A DNA stretch of 64,000 nucleotides. It comes from Hyphomicrobiaceae bacterium. Lineage in GTDB: Bacteria > Pseudomonadota > Alphaproteobacteria > Rhizobiales > Devosiaceae. How positions within the stretch are numbered: position 1 is the first letter of the stretch; every line of letters starts with the position of its first letter. The position numbers and the translations under genes are program-made. The DNA is taken from positions 558,001 through 622,000 of the forward strand of contig JACKJF010000003.1 in NCBI GenBank assembly GCA_020638095.1. The letters run 5' to 3'. The notes below the pieces were generated by a model. The model searched no databases. It saw only the letters and a list, made by a program, of their open reading frames with translations, and was not told the origin of the DNA. This document shows positions 11,564-21,211 of this stretch, piece after piece.

Positions 11564-13120
11564 ATGGGTCTTTACCGCAACTTCTTCTCCGTTGGCGCCA
11601 TGACCATGCTTTCGCGCGTGCTCGGCTTCGTGCGCGACATGCTGATGGCCAACGTGCTCGGCACGGGCCTTGCCGCGGACGCCTTCTTTGCCGCCTTCCG
11701 CTTCCCCAATCTCTTCCGGCGCCTTTTCGCCGAAGGGGCGTTCAACTCCGCTTTCGTTCCGCTCTTTTCCGGAGCCCTGGAACAGAAGGGCGAAAAAGCG
11801 GCCGAACACCTCGCCAATCACATCATGTCCTGGCTCATGGCGCTGCTGCTCGTGGTCACGGTGCTGGCGGAAATCTTCATGCCGGCGGTCATGTATCCGT
11901 TCGTGCCCGGTTTTGCCGACGATCCGGAAAAGTTCGACCTGACGGTGCTTCTCGCGCGGATCTGCTTTCCCTATCTCGCCTTCATGTCGCTGATGAGCGC
12001 CTATGGCGCCATGCTCAATTCCTTCGGCCGCTTCATCGAGGCAGCCTTCGCGCCGGTTCTTCTCAATGTCGTCCTCGTTATCCTCATCGGCGTGCTCGTC
12101 CTTCTCGCGCATGACGATCAGGTTCTGGGCGCCGTCTACATTTCCTGGGGCACGCTTGCCGGCGGCGCGGCGCAGTTTGCCTTGGTTTACTGGGCGGTGC
12201 AGTCGCTCCCGGTCAAGCCGAAACTGTCCTGGCCACACTTCGGTACCGATGTGCGCCGATTCTGGGTCCTGGCCCTGCCGGCCATCCTCACCGGCGGCAT
12301 CACCCAGGTAAACATCTTCATCGGCACCATCATCGCCTCCGGCGCCGCCTCGGCCATTTCCTATCTTTACTATGCCGACCGGCTCTACCAGCTGCCGCTC
12401 GGCATCATCGGCATCGCCGTGGGTGTGGTCCTGCTGCCCGAGCTCTCACGGCACCTCAAGGCAGACCGGACCGACGCGGCCAGGAAAAGCCTCGACGATT
12501 CGCTGCTCTTTGCCATGCTCCTTTCGGTTCCCGCTGCGGTGGCGCTGATGGCGATCAGCGAACCGATCATTCGCGTCCTCTTCGAACGCGGCAATTTCTC
12601 CGCCGAGGCGACGCGTCAGACGGCGGCGGCGCTGGTCGCCTTTGCTGCGGGCCTCCCCGCCTTCGTCGCGATCAAGGTTTTCCAGCCACCCTATTTCGCC
12701 CGCGAAGACACGATGACCCCGACGATTTTTGCCGCGATCTCCGTCGTCATCAATGTGGGCCTTTCGCTTTTGTTGTTCCCGAGCCTCGAGCATGTCGGCA
12801 TCGCCATCGCCACCTCCGCTTCCGCCTGGGCCAACACGCTTCTGCTCGTCGGGTTCCTCGTCCGGCGCGGACACTACCGGTTGACCCTGCAACAGGCCTC
12901 CATCTACGGCCGCGTCCTCGGGGCGGCGGTTGGCATGGGCCTGGTGCTTGTCGGCTTTGGCTCGGCCTTCGAACAAATGTTCGCCTCGGCCGGCGGCTTC
13001 TGGCGTGAATTCGGCTTTCTCGCCGTCGCCGTGCTCCTCGGCCTCGTCGTTTATGCTCTTCTCATCCATGTGACCCGGGTCATCCGTCTCAATCAGGTCC
13101 GCGCGCGTTTCCTGAGATAA
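11564..13120 (+). CDS. murJ: Lipid II flippase MurJ
   Basis: Translocates the peptidoglycan precursor lipid II across the inner membrane. The 518-residue protein is almost entirely hydrophobic with about 14 predicted membrane helices and starts MGLYRNFFSVGAMTMLSRVLGFVRD, the usual MVF/MurJ N-terminus. The RLFAEGAFNSAFVP segment matches the family's conserved region. It lies 32 bp after glnD, an order also common in related genomes (mutS-glnD-murJ-trpS). Confidence 0.95.
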   Translation: MGLYRNFFSVGAMTMLSRVLGFVRDMLMANVLGTGLAADAFFAAFRFPNLFRRLFAEGAFNSAFVPLFSGALEQKGEKAAEHLANHIMSWLMALLLVVTVLAEIFMPAVMYPFVPGFADDPEKFDLTVLLARICFPYLAFMSLMSAYGAMLNSFGRFIEAAFAPVLLNVVLVILIGVLVLLAHDDQVLGAVYISWGTLAGGAAQFALVYWAVQSLPVKPKLSWPHFGTDVRRFWVLALPAILTGGITQVNIFIGTIIASGAASAISYLYYADRLYQLPLGIIGIAVGVVLLPELSRHLKADRTDAARKSLDDSLLFAMLLSVPAAVALMAISEPIIRVLFERGNFSAEATRQTAAALVAFAAGLPAFVAIKVFQPPYFAREDTMTPTIFAAISVVINVGLSLLLFPSLEHVGIAIATSASAWANTLLLVGFLVRRGHYRLTLQQASIYGRVLGAAVGMGLVLVGFGSAFEQMFASAGGFWREFGFLAVAVLLGLVVYALLIHVTRVIRLNQVRARFLR

Positions 13121-13209
13121 GCCGCGAAAGGGCTTGCGCCGGTCAGGCCTTCGCGCCATAACCCGCCCCGTTTCAAAACCAGTGCCCGCACCCCGCCAAA
13201 GGCCGTTTC

Positions 13210-14247
13210 ATGTCCAGTTTCGTCCCGCGCATCTTTTCCGGCATCCAGCCCTCCGGCGACCTGCATCTGGGCAATTATCTCGGCGCCATCCGCCGCTTCG
13301 TGCCGCTGCAGCAAAGCCACGACTGCATCTATTGCGTCGTCGACATGCACGCGATCACCGTCTGGCAGGACCCTGCCGACCTGCACCGGTCAACTCTGGA
13401 ACTCACTGCTGCCTATCTTGCCGCCGGGCTCGACCCGAAACGCTCGATCATCTTCAACCAGTCGCAGGTCATCGAACACGCCGAACTGGCCTGGATCTTC
13501 AACTGCGTTGCCCGCATGGGCTGGCTCAACCGCATGACCCAGTGGAAGGACAAGGCCGGCAAGAATTCCGAAGTCCAGTCGGTCGGCCTCTTCTCCTATC
13601 CCTCGCTCATGGCCGCCGACATCCTGCTGTACAAGGCGACCGGCGTGCCGGTTGGCGAGGACCAGAAGCAGCATCTCGAACTGACCCGTGACATTGCCGC
13701 CAAGTTCAACAACGACTTTGGCCCCCGGTTGAAGGAACTGGGGCTCGATGCGGATTATTTTCCTATGACGGAACCTCTGATTTCCGGGCCGGCCACGCGC
13801 ATCATGTCGCTGCGCGACGGCACCAAGAAGATGAGCAAGTCCGACCCCTCCGACATGTCGCGCATCGCCCTGACCGACGATGCCGAAACCATCACCCGCA
13901 AGATCAAGAAGGCCAAGACCGACGCCGAACCGCTCCCCTCGGAAGTGGCCGGCCTCAAGGGCCGCCCCGAGGCGGAAAACCTTGTCGACATCTATGCGGC
14001 CCTGGCCGACATGAGCAAGGATCAGGTGCTCAGGGAATTTGGCGGCGTCGGTTTCGGCACATTCAAGCCGGCCCTTGCCGATCTTGCCGTCGCCCAACTG
14101 GCCCCGATCGCCGATGACATGCGTCGCTACCTGGCCGACAAGGGCGAAATCGAGCGCGTGCTCAGGGACGGCGCCGGCCGGGCCCGGATCATCGCCGCCG
14201 AAACCATGCGCGAAGTCAGAAAAATCGTTGGATTCGTAGGCGCTTAG
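13210..14247 (+). CDS. trpS: Tryptophanyl-tRNA synthetase
   Basis: Charges tRNA-Trp. The 345-residue class I synthetase shows the HIGH-type motif in [16 protein letters not shown] (residues 10-25), the DMHAITV segment, and the KMSKS loop as KKMSKSDPS near residue 207. Length is normal for bacterial TrpRS. It follows murJ with an 89-bp gap in which no other gene is visible. Confidence 0.96.
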   Translation: MSSFVPRIFSGIQPSGDLHLGNYLGAIRRFVPLQQSHDCIYCVVDMHAITVWQDPADLHRSTLELTAAYLAAGLDPKRSIIFNQSQVIEHAELAWIFNCVARMGWLNRMTQWKDKAGKNSEVQSVGLFSYPSLMAADILLYKATGVPVGEDQKQHLELTRDIAAKFNNDFGPRLKELGLDADYFPMTEPLISGPATRIMSLRDGTKKMSKSDPSDMSRIALTDDAETITRKIKKAKTDAEPLPSEVAGLKGRPEAENLVDIYAALADMSKDQVLREFGGVGFGTFKPALADLAVAQLAPIADDMRRYLADKGEIERVLRDGAGRARIIAAETMREVRKIVGFVGA

Positions 14248-14348
14248 CTGCTGCCCTGTGGGTCCATCCGTCTGAATTTCGCCGGGGATCTCCACCCGGC
14301 AATTTCGCGGCACCACAAAAAAATGCGCCTTGCCCAACAAGAATATTG

Positions 14349-14879
14349 ATGGCAGCGTCATCCCCGGTTGAAACAATTACGGACTTCGGCATGAGCGATT
14401 TTGACGCCTTCAGGGACTACCAGCACAAGTTTCTGGTGGTCATCGACGAAACGGTCGAGTGCGACCGGGCCGTGACCTTCGCGGCCAATCGCGTCAAGCG
14501 CACCGGCGGCACAGTCCTTCTGGCCTATGTCATTTCCAGCGACGATTTCCAGCACTGGCTCGGCGTCGAGGATGTCATGCGCGCCGAGGCGATGCAGGAG
14601 GCGGCCTCCCTGCTTGACCAGCGGGCCCGGCGCATCGCCGAAATCGGCCCGATCAAGGTCGAACGGGTCATCCGCGAGGGCCGCCGCGCCGAAGAAGTCG
14701 AAAAACTGATCAATGAAGATCAGGGCATCGCCATTCTCGTGCTGGCCGCCGGCACCTCGTCCGAGGGTCCGGGACCGCTCGTTTCCTCGTTCGCGCTCAA
14801 GACCGGCGGGTCCCTGCGCATCCCTGTGACCATCGTCCCCGGCAGTCTGACTGACCAGGATATCGCCGCCATCTGCTGA
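14349..14879 (+). CDS. Universal stress protein family protein
   Basis: A 176-residue single UspA-type domain. KFLVVIDETVECDRAVTFAANRVKRTGGTV is the beta1-alpha1 unit and EDQGIAILVLAAGTSSEGPGPLVSSF, near residues 130-155, the nucleotide-loop end. Such proteins act in stress survival, often binding ATP, but specific roles vary. The ATG at 14349 gives an extra 14-residue N-terminus; the in-frame ATG at 14391 (MSDFDAF) may be the true start. Not obviously part of an operon. Confidence 0.8.
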   Translation: MAASSPVETITDFGMSDFDAFRDYQHKFLVVIDETVECDRAVTFAANRVKRTGGTVLLAYVISSDDFQHWLGVEDVMRAEAMQEAASLLDQRARRIAEIGPIKVERVIREGRRAEEVEKLINEDQGIAILVLAAGTSSEGPGPLVSSFALKTGGSLRIPVTIVPGSLTDQDIAAIC

Positions 14880-15009
14880 CCTTGCTTCAGGGTCGCTTGA
14901 AAGCTGCGGCAGGGACCTTGCCCTTGGCGAGCCAATCGCCTATTTTCGCGCAGAGACCAGATTTTGGAATGGTTCTAAAAAGAACTGGACCGGCATAAGG
15001 AACATCGCC

Positions 15010-15567
15010 ATGTTCATCCAGACCGAAGCTACCCCCAATCCCGCGACCCTGAAATTCCTGCCCGGGCGCGAGGTTCTGCAAGGCGAGCCGCGCGACTTCC
15101 GCGATGAAGAGGCGGCCAAGGCGTCGCCCCTGGTCTCGGCCCTCTTTGAAGTTCCGGGCGTTTCGGGCGTGTTCCTTGGTTCGGATTTCATTTCGGTGAC
15201 CAACCGCGATCGCGACTGGTCTCATATCAAGCCGGCCATTCTCGGCGTGATCATGGAACATTTCACCTCTGGCGCCCCGGTCCTTGGCGACATGCACGGC
15301 GCGGCCGGCGAGCCTGAAGAATTCTACGATGAGGGCGACAAGGAAATGGTCGAAGTCATCAAGGAACTGCTCGAAACCCGCGTCCGTCCGGCCGTGGCGA
15401 TGGATGGCGGCGACATCACCTTCAAGGGTTTCAAGGCGGGCACCGTGTTCCTGCACATGCAGGGCGCCTGTTCCGGCTGCCCTTCGTCGACCGCAACCCT
15501 CAAGCACGGCATCGAAAACCTGCTGCGCCATTTTGTGCCGGGCGTCACCGCGGTTCAGGAAGTCTGA
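15010..15567 (+). CDS. Nfu-type iron-sulfur cluster carrier (NifU-like)
   Basis: Carries and delivers Fe-S clusters to apoproteins. The 185-residue protein joins an Nfu_N domain (MFIQTEATPNPATLKFLPG onward, residues 1-88) to a NifU C-terminal thioredoxin-like domain with the cluster-binding Cys-x2-Cys motif in CSGCPSS near residues 155-161. This architecture is the form seen in alphaproteobacteria and mitochondria. It starts 130 bp after the stress protein gene and ends 44 bp before tsaB. Confidence 0.93.
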   Translation: MFIQTEATPNPATLKFLPGREVLQGEPRDFRDEEAAKASPLVSALFEVPGVSGVFLGSDFISVTNRDRDWSHIKPAILGVIMEHFTSGAPVLGDMHGAAGEPEEFYDEGDKEMVEVIKELLETRVRPAVAMDGGDITFKGFKAGTVFLHMQGACSGCPSSTATLKHGIENLLRHFVPGVTAVQEV

Positions 15568-15611
15568 TCGTTTCTGATGACAGAAGCGAATGGCGGTTCT
15601 AAACACCCGCC

Positions 15612-16214
15612 ATGCACGAATCCGACCCGTTTCCTATCCTTGGCATCGACACGTCCGGCCCCTACCTTCAGGTTGGGCTCGGCTTTGCCGGCGACCGCTT
15701 CGATATTCTGAGCGAGGAACTGCCCAAGGGCCACGCCGAAGCCCTTTTCGGCAGGCTTCAGAATCTTCTGGACCGGAACGGCATCACCTACGCCGACCTC
15801 GGGCGGCTCGCTACAACCGTGGGCCCCGGCTCCTTCACCGGCCTTCGCATCGGCATCGCCGCCGCGAGGGGTCTCGGGCTTGCGCTCGATCTGCCGGTCA
15901 TCGGCGTGCCCAACCTTGTCGCGCTGTCGCTTGGCCGCCCGGGACGCGATTTTTCCATTCTCGTCGATGCCCGGCGCAACCAGATGTACGCGCAACGCTT
16001 CCAGGCCGCAGGATTGCCCGCCGGTTCGCCCGAACTTCTCGAGCAGGACGGCCGGACCATGCTGATCCAACCAAAGATCGATCTCGGAAGACTTCTCACA
16101 TTCGCTGCGACGGTCGATCGGTCCGACTTTCCGCCCGACCCGCTTTACGTTCGCGCCGCTGACGCCAAGCCCCAGACCCGCAACCTGATCGCGCGTGCGG
16201 AGGCGGACACATGA
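15612..16214 (+). CDS. tsaB: tRNA threonylcarbamoyladenosine biosynthesis protein TsaB
   Basis: Scaffold of the TsaBDE complex that makes t6A37 in ANN-decoding tRNAs. The 200-residue ASKHA-fold protein starts FPILGIDTSGPYLQVGL and has the conserved TTVGPGSFTGLRIGIAAARGL segment near residues 73-93. It ends in an ATGA overlap with rimI, a widespread pairing. Confidence 0.94.
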   Translation: MHESDPFPILGIDTSGPYLQVGLGFAGDRFDILSEELPKGHAEALFGRLQNLLDRNGITYADLGRLATTVGPGSFTGLRIGIAAARGLGLALDLPVIGVPNLVALSLGRPGRDFSILVDARRNQMYAQRFQAAGLPAGSPELLEQDGRTMLIQPKIDLGRLLTFAATVDRSDFPPDPLYVRAADAKPQTRNLIARAEADT

Positions 16215-16690
16215 AATACTGGCTCGCCCCCGCCGGGCTGCACATCGCTCCCGCCGAACCCGAAGACGTGCCCCAGCTCGCGCGGCTTCACGCCGAGGGC
16301 TTTTATCGCGGATGGTCCGAAGACGAGATCCGCGCCTACATCGACCAGCCCAAGCACCACTTCGTTTATGTCGCGACCGACCCGAAGCGCCAGATCGCGG
16401 GCTTCATGGTCCTCCGCCAGGTCGCCGACGAGTGCGAGCTTCTGACCATTGCCGTCGCCAAACGCTGGCGCCGCAAGGGCCTCGGCAACGCCCTGCTCAG
16501 GGCCGGCTTCGACGATCTGATGCAAACCCCGGCGCAAACCATGTTTCTCGAGGTCGAGGAAGGCAACAAGCCCGCCATCGCGCTTTACAGAAGCTATGGC
16601 TTTTCGCCCGTTTCCCGGCGCGAGGCCTATTATGATCGTGGCGCCGATGCCCCGGCCAGTGCCCTTGTCATGCGCCGTGAACTTGCCTAA
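16211..16690 (+). CDS. rimI: RimI-type GNAT N-acetyltransferase
   Basis: Probable N-alpha-acetyltransferase of a ribosomal protein, using acetyl-CoA. The 159-residue GNAT domain shows the acetyl-CoA loop RRKGLGNALL near residue 95 and the NKPAIALYRSYGF C-terminal motif typical of RimI. The start codon overlaps the tsaB stop. In many Hyphomicrobiales a fur gene follows; here plsC follows instead. Confidence 0.88.
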   Translation: MKYWLAPAGLHIAPAEPEDVPQLARLHAEGFYRGWSEDEIRAYIDQPKHHFVYVATDPKRQIAGFMVLRQVADECELLTIAVAKRWRRKGLGNALLRAGFDDLMQTPAQTMFLEVEEGNKPAIALYRSYGFSPVSRREAYYDRGADAPASALVMRRELA

Positions 16691-16723
16691 CTTTTGAGGC
16701 GGCCAACCGCAGGGTGAGGGACC

Positions 16724-17521
16724 ATGATCCTCCGACTCCTTTTTGCGATCTTCATCATCCTGCCCTTCCTCATCATCGCGGTGCCGGTCCAGTTCGTCAT
16801 CACGCGGCTGCATCTGCCCGGCTGGAACATCCTGCCGCGCATCTTTCACCTGCTCGTCGCCCGCTTCATCGGGCTTGAAATCACCCGCATCGGCCAGCCC
16901 GAAACCGGCCGGCCGACCCTTGTCGTTTCCAATCACATTTCCTGGACCGATATCATCGCCATCGGCGCGGTGGCCGATGTCAGCTTCGTTGCCCGCGACG
17001 AGATCGCCCGCTGGCCGCTTGTCGGGTTCATGTCGACCCTGCAAAAGACCATCTATGTGCAAAGTTCACGCAAGCAAGCCGCAAAAAGCGCGCCCAACGA
17101 GATGGCCCGCCGCATGGCTGACGGCGGTGCGGTCTGTCTCTTTGCCGAGGGAACGCCCGACAACGGCACCCATGTCATGCCCTTCCGCTCCGGTCTGATC
17201 GGCTCCGCCCAGCGTGCCCTCATCGAGGCGGGTGCCCCTTACGTCTCGATCCAGCCGGTCGCCATCGCCTATACCAAGCTTCAGGGCCTGCCCATCACCC
17301 GCACCGACCGTGCCCTGATCGCCTGGATCAAGGCAAAGAGCGTCTGGGAAAACCTCATGGACATCCTGACCGGTGGTACCCGCACCGTGGTCATCGCTTT
17401 TGGCGAACCGATGCCCCTTGCCGAAGGCACCGACCGCAAGGCCATCACCCAGCAGGTCGAAAACGAGGTCCGCCGCAAGCTTGTCGCCCTCAATCGCGAC
17501 GAACCCTTCCCGGCGGGGTAG
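16724..17521 (+). CDS. plsC: 1-acyl-sn-glycerol-3-phosphate acyltransferase
   Basis: Makes phosphatidic acid from lysophosphatidic acid at the inner membrane. The 265-residue protein has an N-terminal membrane helix (residues 3-25), the acyltransferase HX4D motif in SNHISWTD near residue 72, and the FAEGT motif near residue 143. Lysophospholipid or ornithine-lipid acyltransferase activity is an alternative, since this family overlaps. The parD gene begins 61 bp downstream. Confidence 0.87.
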   Translation: MILRLLFAIFIILPFLIIAVPVQFVITRLHLPGWNILPRIFHLLVARFIGLEITRIGQPETGRPTLVVSNHISWTDIIAIGAVADVSFVARDEIARWPLVGFMSTLQKTIYVQSSRKQAAKSAPNEMARRMADGGAVCLFAEGTPDNGTHVMPFRSGLIGSAQRALIEAGAPYVSIQPVAIAYTKLQGLPITRTDRALIAWIKAKSVWENLMDILTGGTRTVVIAFGEPMPLAEGTDRKAITQQVENEVRRKLVALNRDEPFPAG

Positions 17522-17533
17522 AAAATGCGCTAG

Positions 17534-17554
17534 AATTGGCAAAGTTTGCCAATT
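17534..17554. promoter_or_regulatory. Perfect inverted repeat, likely autoregulatory operator of the ParDE pair
   Basis: Arms AATTGGCAAA and TTTGCCAATT are separated by a single G. A TAGAAT hexamer (17531-17536) that could be the -10 overlaps the left arm. Antitoxin autorepression through such palindromes is usual for ParD-type proteins; binding here is inferred. Confidence 0.65.
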
Positions 17555-17582
17555 ATTGTCACAAAGACCAAGGAGACACCCA

Positions 17583-17825
17583 ATGGCAACGATGAATGTG
17601 TCGCTGCCAGACCCGATGAAGGATTGGGTTGAATCGCGTGCCCAGTCGGGCCGGTACAGCAATGCCAGCGACTATGTTCGCGACCTCATCCGCAAGGACC
17701 AGGAGCGCGAAGAAAAGATCGCAGCCATGCAGCATCTTGTTCAAGAAGGGCTTTCCAGCGGTCCAGGCTCGCGAAGTATGAGCGACCTGCTTGGTGCCGC
17801 CAAATCCGGCTTGATAAAAGGCTGA
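17583..17825 (+). CDS. parD: ParD-like antitoxin
   Basis: An 80-residue protein starting MATMNVSLPDPMKDWVESRAQSG. It carries the ribbon-helix-helix DNA-binding domain (residues 1-45, with RYSNASDYVRDLIR) and a charged, flexible C-terminus that would wrap the toxin. A good Shine-Dalgarno (aaggaga) lies before the ATG. The frame continues upstream into plsC out of frame, but this ATG fits the family exactly. Function is inferred from fold and pairing with the next gene. Confidence 0.9.
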   Translation: MATMNVSLPDPMKDWVESRAQSGRYSNASDYVRDLIRKDQEREEKIAAMQHLVQEGLSSGPGSRSMSDLLGAAKSGLIKG

Positions 17826-17826
17826 C

Positions 17827-18120
17827 GTGGGATTCCGGCTGACGGCGAAGGCAGAAGAGGACATCCTTCGCATTTTTGCTGAAGGTGCCGAGCGCTTCGG
17901 CATCATGCGGGCAGAGGCGTATCACCTCGAACTTGCCGCTCTTTTTGACCTCATTGCCGCCAATCCTCAGATCGCGCTTGAGCGCCACGAAATTGCGCCG
18001 CCTGTGCGCATTCACCCGCACAAGTCGCATCTGATTGTCTATCTCACGGATCCTGATGGCGGCGTGCTCATCGTTCGAATTCGCCACGGCCAAGAAGACT
18101 GGGAAAGCGATCCGGTTTGA
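17827..18120 (+). CDS. parE: ParE-like toxin (RelE/ParE superfamily)
   Basis: A 97-residue protein starting at GTG one base after the parD stop. GFRLTAKAEEDILRIFAEGAERFG is the family's N-terminal helix pair, and the VRIHPHKSHLIVYLTDPDG...IRIRHGQEDWES end is the typical beta-sheet core and C-terminal tail. ParE toxins poison gyrase; close relatives inhibit translation, and sequence alone does not decide. The full ORF without frameshift suggests an intact module. Confidence 0.88.
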   Translation: MGFRLTAKAEEDILRIFAEGAERFGIMRAEAYHLELAALFDLIAANPQIALERHEIAPPVRIHPHKSHLIVYLTDPDGGVLIVRIRHGQEDWESDPV

Positions 18121-18191
18121 TCCAGGGACCGGATGTCCTAAAATTCCTCCGCAATTTGCGCGGCATTTCATCTGTGATATGAGCCGCGCCC

Positions 18192-19628
18192 ATGAATGCC
18201 GAACCGCAGGTCAGGGCCGACGGCCGGATTGAAGAGGCGCGCAAACGCGTCTTCATCAAGACCTATGGCTGCCAGATGAACGTCTACGACAGCGAGCGCA
18301 TGGCCGATGCGCTGGCCCCGCACGGCTATGTCGAAACCACCGATCAGGACGAGGCGGATCTCATTCTCCTCAACACCTGCCACATTCGCGAAAAGGCCTC
18401 GGAAAAGGTCTATTCCGAGCTTGGTCGGCTGCAATCCCTGCGCCAGCGCCGCGCCGCCGCCGGCAAATCGACGATGATCGGCGTTGCCGGCTGCGTCGCT
18501 CAGGCCGAGGGCGACGAGATCATTGCCCGCGCGCCGATGGTCGACCTGGTTTTCGGGCCGCAATCCTATCACAAGCTCCCCGAGCTCATCGAACGGGCAA
18601 CGACGGAGCGGCTGGTCGAAACCGATCTTGCCGGTGAAGACAAGTTCGATCACCTGCCCCCTCCGAGCCGCAAGGCCGCCGTCTCGCGTGGTTATTCGGC
18701 TTTTCTCACGGTTCAGGAAGGTTGCGACAAGTTCTGCACCTTCTGCGTCGTGCCCTATACGCGCGGCGCGGAAACGTCCCGCCCAATTGCGCAGATTGTC
18801 GCCGAAGCGCGGGATCTCGCCGCCGCCGGCGTCCGCGAAATCACCCTGCTCGGCCAGAACGTCAACGCCTATCACGGCCTGGATGATACCGGCGCGTCCG
18901 TGGGTCTTGCGGAGCTGCTTTATCGTCTCGCCGAAATCGAAGGGCTCGACCGCCTGCGCTACACCACATCCCATCCCCGCGACATGGACCGTGATCTGAT
19001 CGCCGCCCATCGCGACTTGCCGCAGCTGATGCCTTATCTGCACCTGCCCATCCAGTCGGGCTCGGATGCCATCCTGAAGTCGATGAACCGCCGCCACACG
19101 CGCGACGATTACCTGCGGCTCGTTGAGAAAATCCGCGCAGCCCGCCCCGACATTGCCCTCAGCGGCGACTTCATCGTCGGTTTTCCGGGTGAAACCGATG
19201 CCGACTTCGCCGAAACGATGCGGCTGATTGAGGAGGTCGGCTACGCTTCGGCTTTCTCGTTCAAATATTCGCCGCGTCCCGGCACGCCTGGCGCCGAAAT
19301 GGACGATCAGGTCGACCCCGACCTGGCCAGCGCCCGGCTGACCGAATTGCAGGCCCTCCTCAAACGCCAGCAGGTGCTGTTCAACCGCTCAATGCTCGGC
19401 CGCGAAATGGACGTGCTTCTCGAACGGCCCGGCCGCAAGCCGGGCCAGCTGGCCGGGCGCTCCCCCTATCTGCAGGCGGTCCACCTTGATGCCCCGGAAG
19501 ATCTGATCGGCACGATCCAGAAGGTTCTGGTGGCCGGCATCGGCACCAATTCGCTCGATTGCGCGCTTGTTACAAAAGCGTCTTTTCAAACCGGTAGGTT
19601 TGGGAGCAGAATTGATTCGCAATCCTGA
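18192..19628 (+). CDS. miaB: tRNA-2-methylthio-N6-isopentenyladenosine synthase
   Basis: Radical-SAM methylthiotransferase modifying A37 in tRNAs reading UNN codons. The 478-residue protein has the N-terminal Fe-S domain with three conserved cysteines ([24 protein letters not shown]), the radical-SAM Cys-x3-Cys-x2-Cys motif in [10 protein letters not shown] near residue 177, and a C-terminal TRAM-like domain. Starts 71 bp after the toxin gene, showing where the toxin-antitoxin pair separates plsC from miaB. Confidence 0.97.
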   Translation: MNAEPQVRADGRIEEARKRVFIKTYGCQMNVYDSERMADALAPHGYVETTDQDEADLILLNTCHIREKASEKVYSELGRLQSLRQRRAAAGKSTMIGVAGCVAQAEGDEIIARAPMVDLVFGPQSYHKLPELIERATTERLVETDLAGEDKFDHLPPPSRKAAVSRGYSAFLTVQEGCDKFCTFCVVPYTRGAETSRPIAQIVAEARDLAAAGVREITLLGQNVNAYHGLDDTGASVGLAELLYRLAEIEGLDRLRYTTSHPRDMDRDLIAAHRDLPQLMPYLHLPIQSGSDAILKSMNRRHTRDDYLRLVEKIRAARPDIALSGDFIVGFPGETDADFAETMRLIEEVGYASAFSFKYSPRPGTPGAEMDDQVDPDLASARLTELQALLKRQQVLFNRSMLGREMDVLLERPGRKPGQLAGRSPYLQAVHLDAPEDLIGTIQKVLVAGIGTNSLDCALVTKASFQTGRFGSRIDSQS

Positions 19629-19646
19629 CCCACGGAGCACCAAGGC

Positions 19647-20684
19647 TTGAGCAACAGATTGTCCGGTTCCACGCCGCGCCAGCAAAGCCAGACCCACCAG
19701 ATCGAACTGGCATTTGAAGACAACAAGCTCGTCGCCCAGCTCTACGGAAACTTCGACCAGAATATTGCGCTCATCGAGCAACGGCTCGATCTTCGCATCA
19801 CGCCGCGCGGCAATCATGTACTCATCAACGGACCGGCAGGCGCCGTCGATCAGGCCCGCCGCGTGCTCGAAAGCCTTTACGCCCAGCTCGAAGAGGGCAG
19901 GGCGGTCGAAATCGGCGATGTCGATGCAATTATCAGAATGATCGAGACCGATGACAGCCAACTGACCCTTCCGACCATGGAAGGAGCCGGCAAGGTGCGC
20001 ATGGCCCAGATTGCCACGCGCAAGTCGGTCGTCGTCGCCCGCTCGCCCGCCCAGGACGCCTATATGCGCGCCATGGACCGCAACGATCTGACCTTCGGTG
20101 TTGGCCCTGCGGGAACCGGCAAGACCTATCTGGCCGTCGCCTATGCCTCATCGCTTCTGGAGCGCGGCGATGTCAGCCGCATCATTCTGAGCCGCCCGGC
20201 GGTCGAGGCCGGCGAACGTCTCGGTTTTCTGCCCGGCGACATGAAGGAAAAGGTCGACCCCTATTTGCGGCCGCTCTACGACGCGCTTTACGACATGCTG
20301 CAGCCCGAAGTGCTCGAGCGCTACATGGAAAGCAACATCATCGAGGTTGCGCCGCTCGCCTTCATGCGTGGCCGCACGCTTTCGAACGCAGCGATCATTC
20401 TCGACGAAGCGCAGAACACCACGTCCATGCAGATGAAGATGTTCCTCACCCGCATGGGCCAATATTCGAAAATGATCGTCACTGGCGATCCGAGCCAGAT
20501 CGACCTGCCGCGCGGCATGCGCTCCGGCCTCGTCGAAGCGCTCGATCTTTTGGGCGGTATCGAAGGCATTCACATTTCGCGCTTCACCGATCGCGACGTG
20601 GTCCGTCACCCGCTCGTTTCGCGCATCGTCAAGGCCTATGAGGGTGGCAAACCCGCCGCGTCCGCGCCCGAAGGTTCGGCGTGA
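19647..20684 (+). CDS. phoH: PhoH-family ATPase
   Basis: A 345-residue cytoplasmic ATPase with an N-terminal KH-like region (residues 15-95) and a PhoH domain bearing Walker [12 protein letters not shown] near residue 155 and the [16 protein letters not shown] segment. It is thought to act in RNA metabolism next to YbeY. The start is TTG at 19647, after a GGAG-like site; no ATG is available near the domain start. The stop overlaps ybeY (GTGA). Confidence 0.93.
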   Translation: MSNRLSGSTPRQQSQTHQIELAFEDNKLVAQLYGNFDQNIALIEQRLDLRITPRGNHVLINGPAGAVDQARRVLESLYAQLEEGRAVEIGDVDAIIRMIETDDSQLTLPTMEGAGKVRMAQIATRKSVVVARSPAQDAYMRAMDRNDLTFGVGPAGTGKTYLAVAYASSLLERGDVSRIILSRPAVEAGERLGFLPGDMKEKVDPYLRPLYDALYDMLQPEVLERYMESNIIEVAPLAFMRGRTLSNAAIILDEAQNTTSMQMKMFLTRMGQYSKMIVTGDPSQIDLPRGMRSGLVEALDLLGGIEGIHISRFTDRDVVRHPLVSRIVKAYEGGKPAASAPEGSA

Positions 20685-21181
20685 CCAAACGCCCCGAGCC
20701 GTCCCTCGACGTCGACTTCGTCATCAACGACAAGAGATGGACCAAAGATCTCGAAGCCGCGATCGAGCGGGCGCTTGTCGCCGCGTTTTCCAGCGAATGT
20801 CCGGACTGCGGCGATGCGGTCGAACTGTCCGTGCTTTTGACAGGCGACCGCGAACAGCGCCAGCTCAACCGGCAGTGGCGCGAGAAGGACAAGAGCACGA
20901 ACGTCCTCTCCTTTCCCCAGATCGCGCCTTTTTCCGAGCCGGTCGGCCTGATCGGCGACATTTCCATGGCCTTCGAGACAGTGCGTGACGAGGCCGATGA
21001 GCAGGCCAAGTCGCTTGCCGATCATGCCAGCCATCTTGCAGTGCACGGATTTCTGCATATCTTGGGCTACGACCATCTCGAAGAAGACCAGGCCGAGGAA
21101 ATGGAGCAGAGGGAGCGGGACATATTGGCCCGCATTGGCATAGCCGATCCCTACGCGCCCGAAAGCGCCGGCGACCCCTAG
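20681..21181 (+). CDS. ybeY: Endoribonuclease YbeY
   Basis: Metal-dependent endoribonuclease in 16S rRNA maturation and ribosome quality control. The 166-residue protein has the zinc-binding HGFLHILGYDH motif near residues 124-134 and the TNVLSFP segment. The GTG start overlaps the phoH stop, so the two are translationally coupled. Confidence 0.95.
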   Translation: MTKRPEPSLDVDFVINDKRWTKDLEAAIERALVAAFSSECPDCGDAVELSVLLTGDREQRQLNRQWREKDKSTNVLSFPQIAPFSEPVGLIGDISMAFETVRDEADEQAKSLADHASHLAVHGFLHILGYDHLEEDQAEEMEQRERDILARIGIADPYAPESAGDP

Positions 21182-21211
21182 AGCGAAAGGAGCCCTTGGC
21201 GGCCCCACCGA

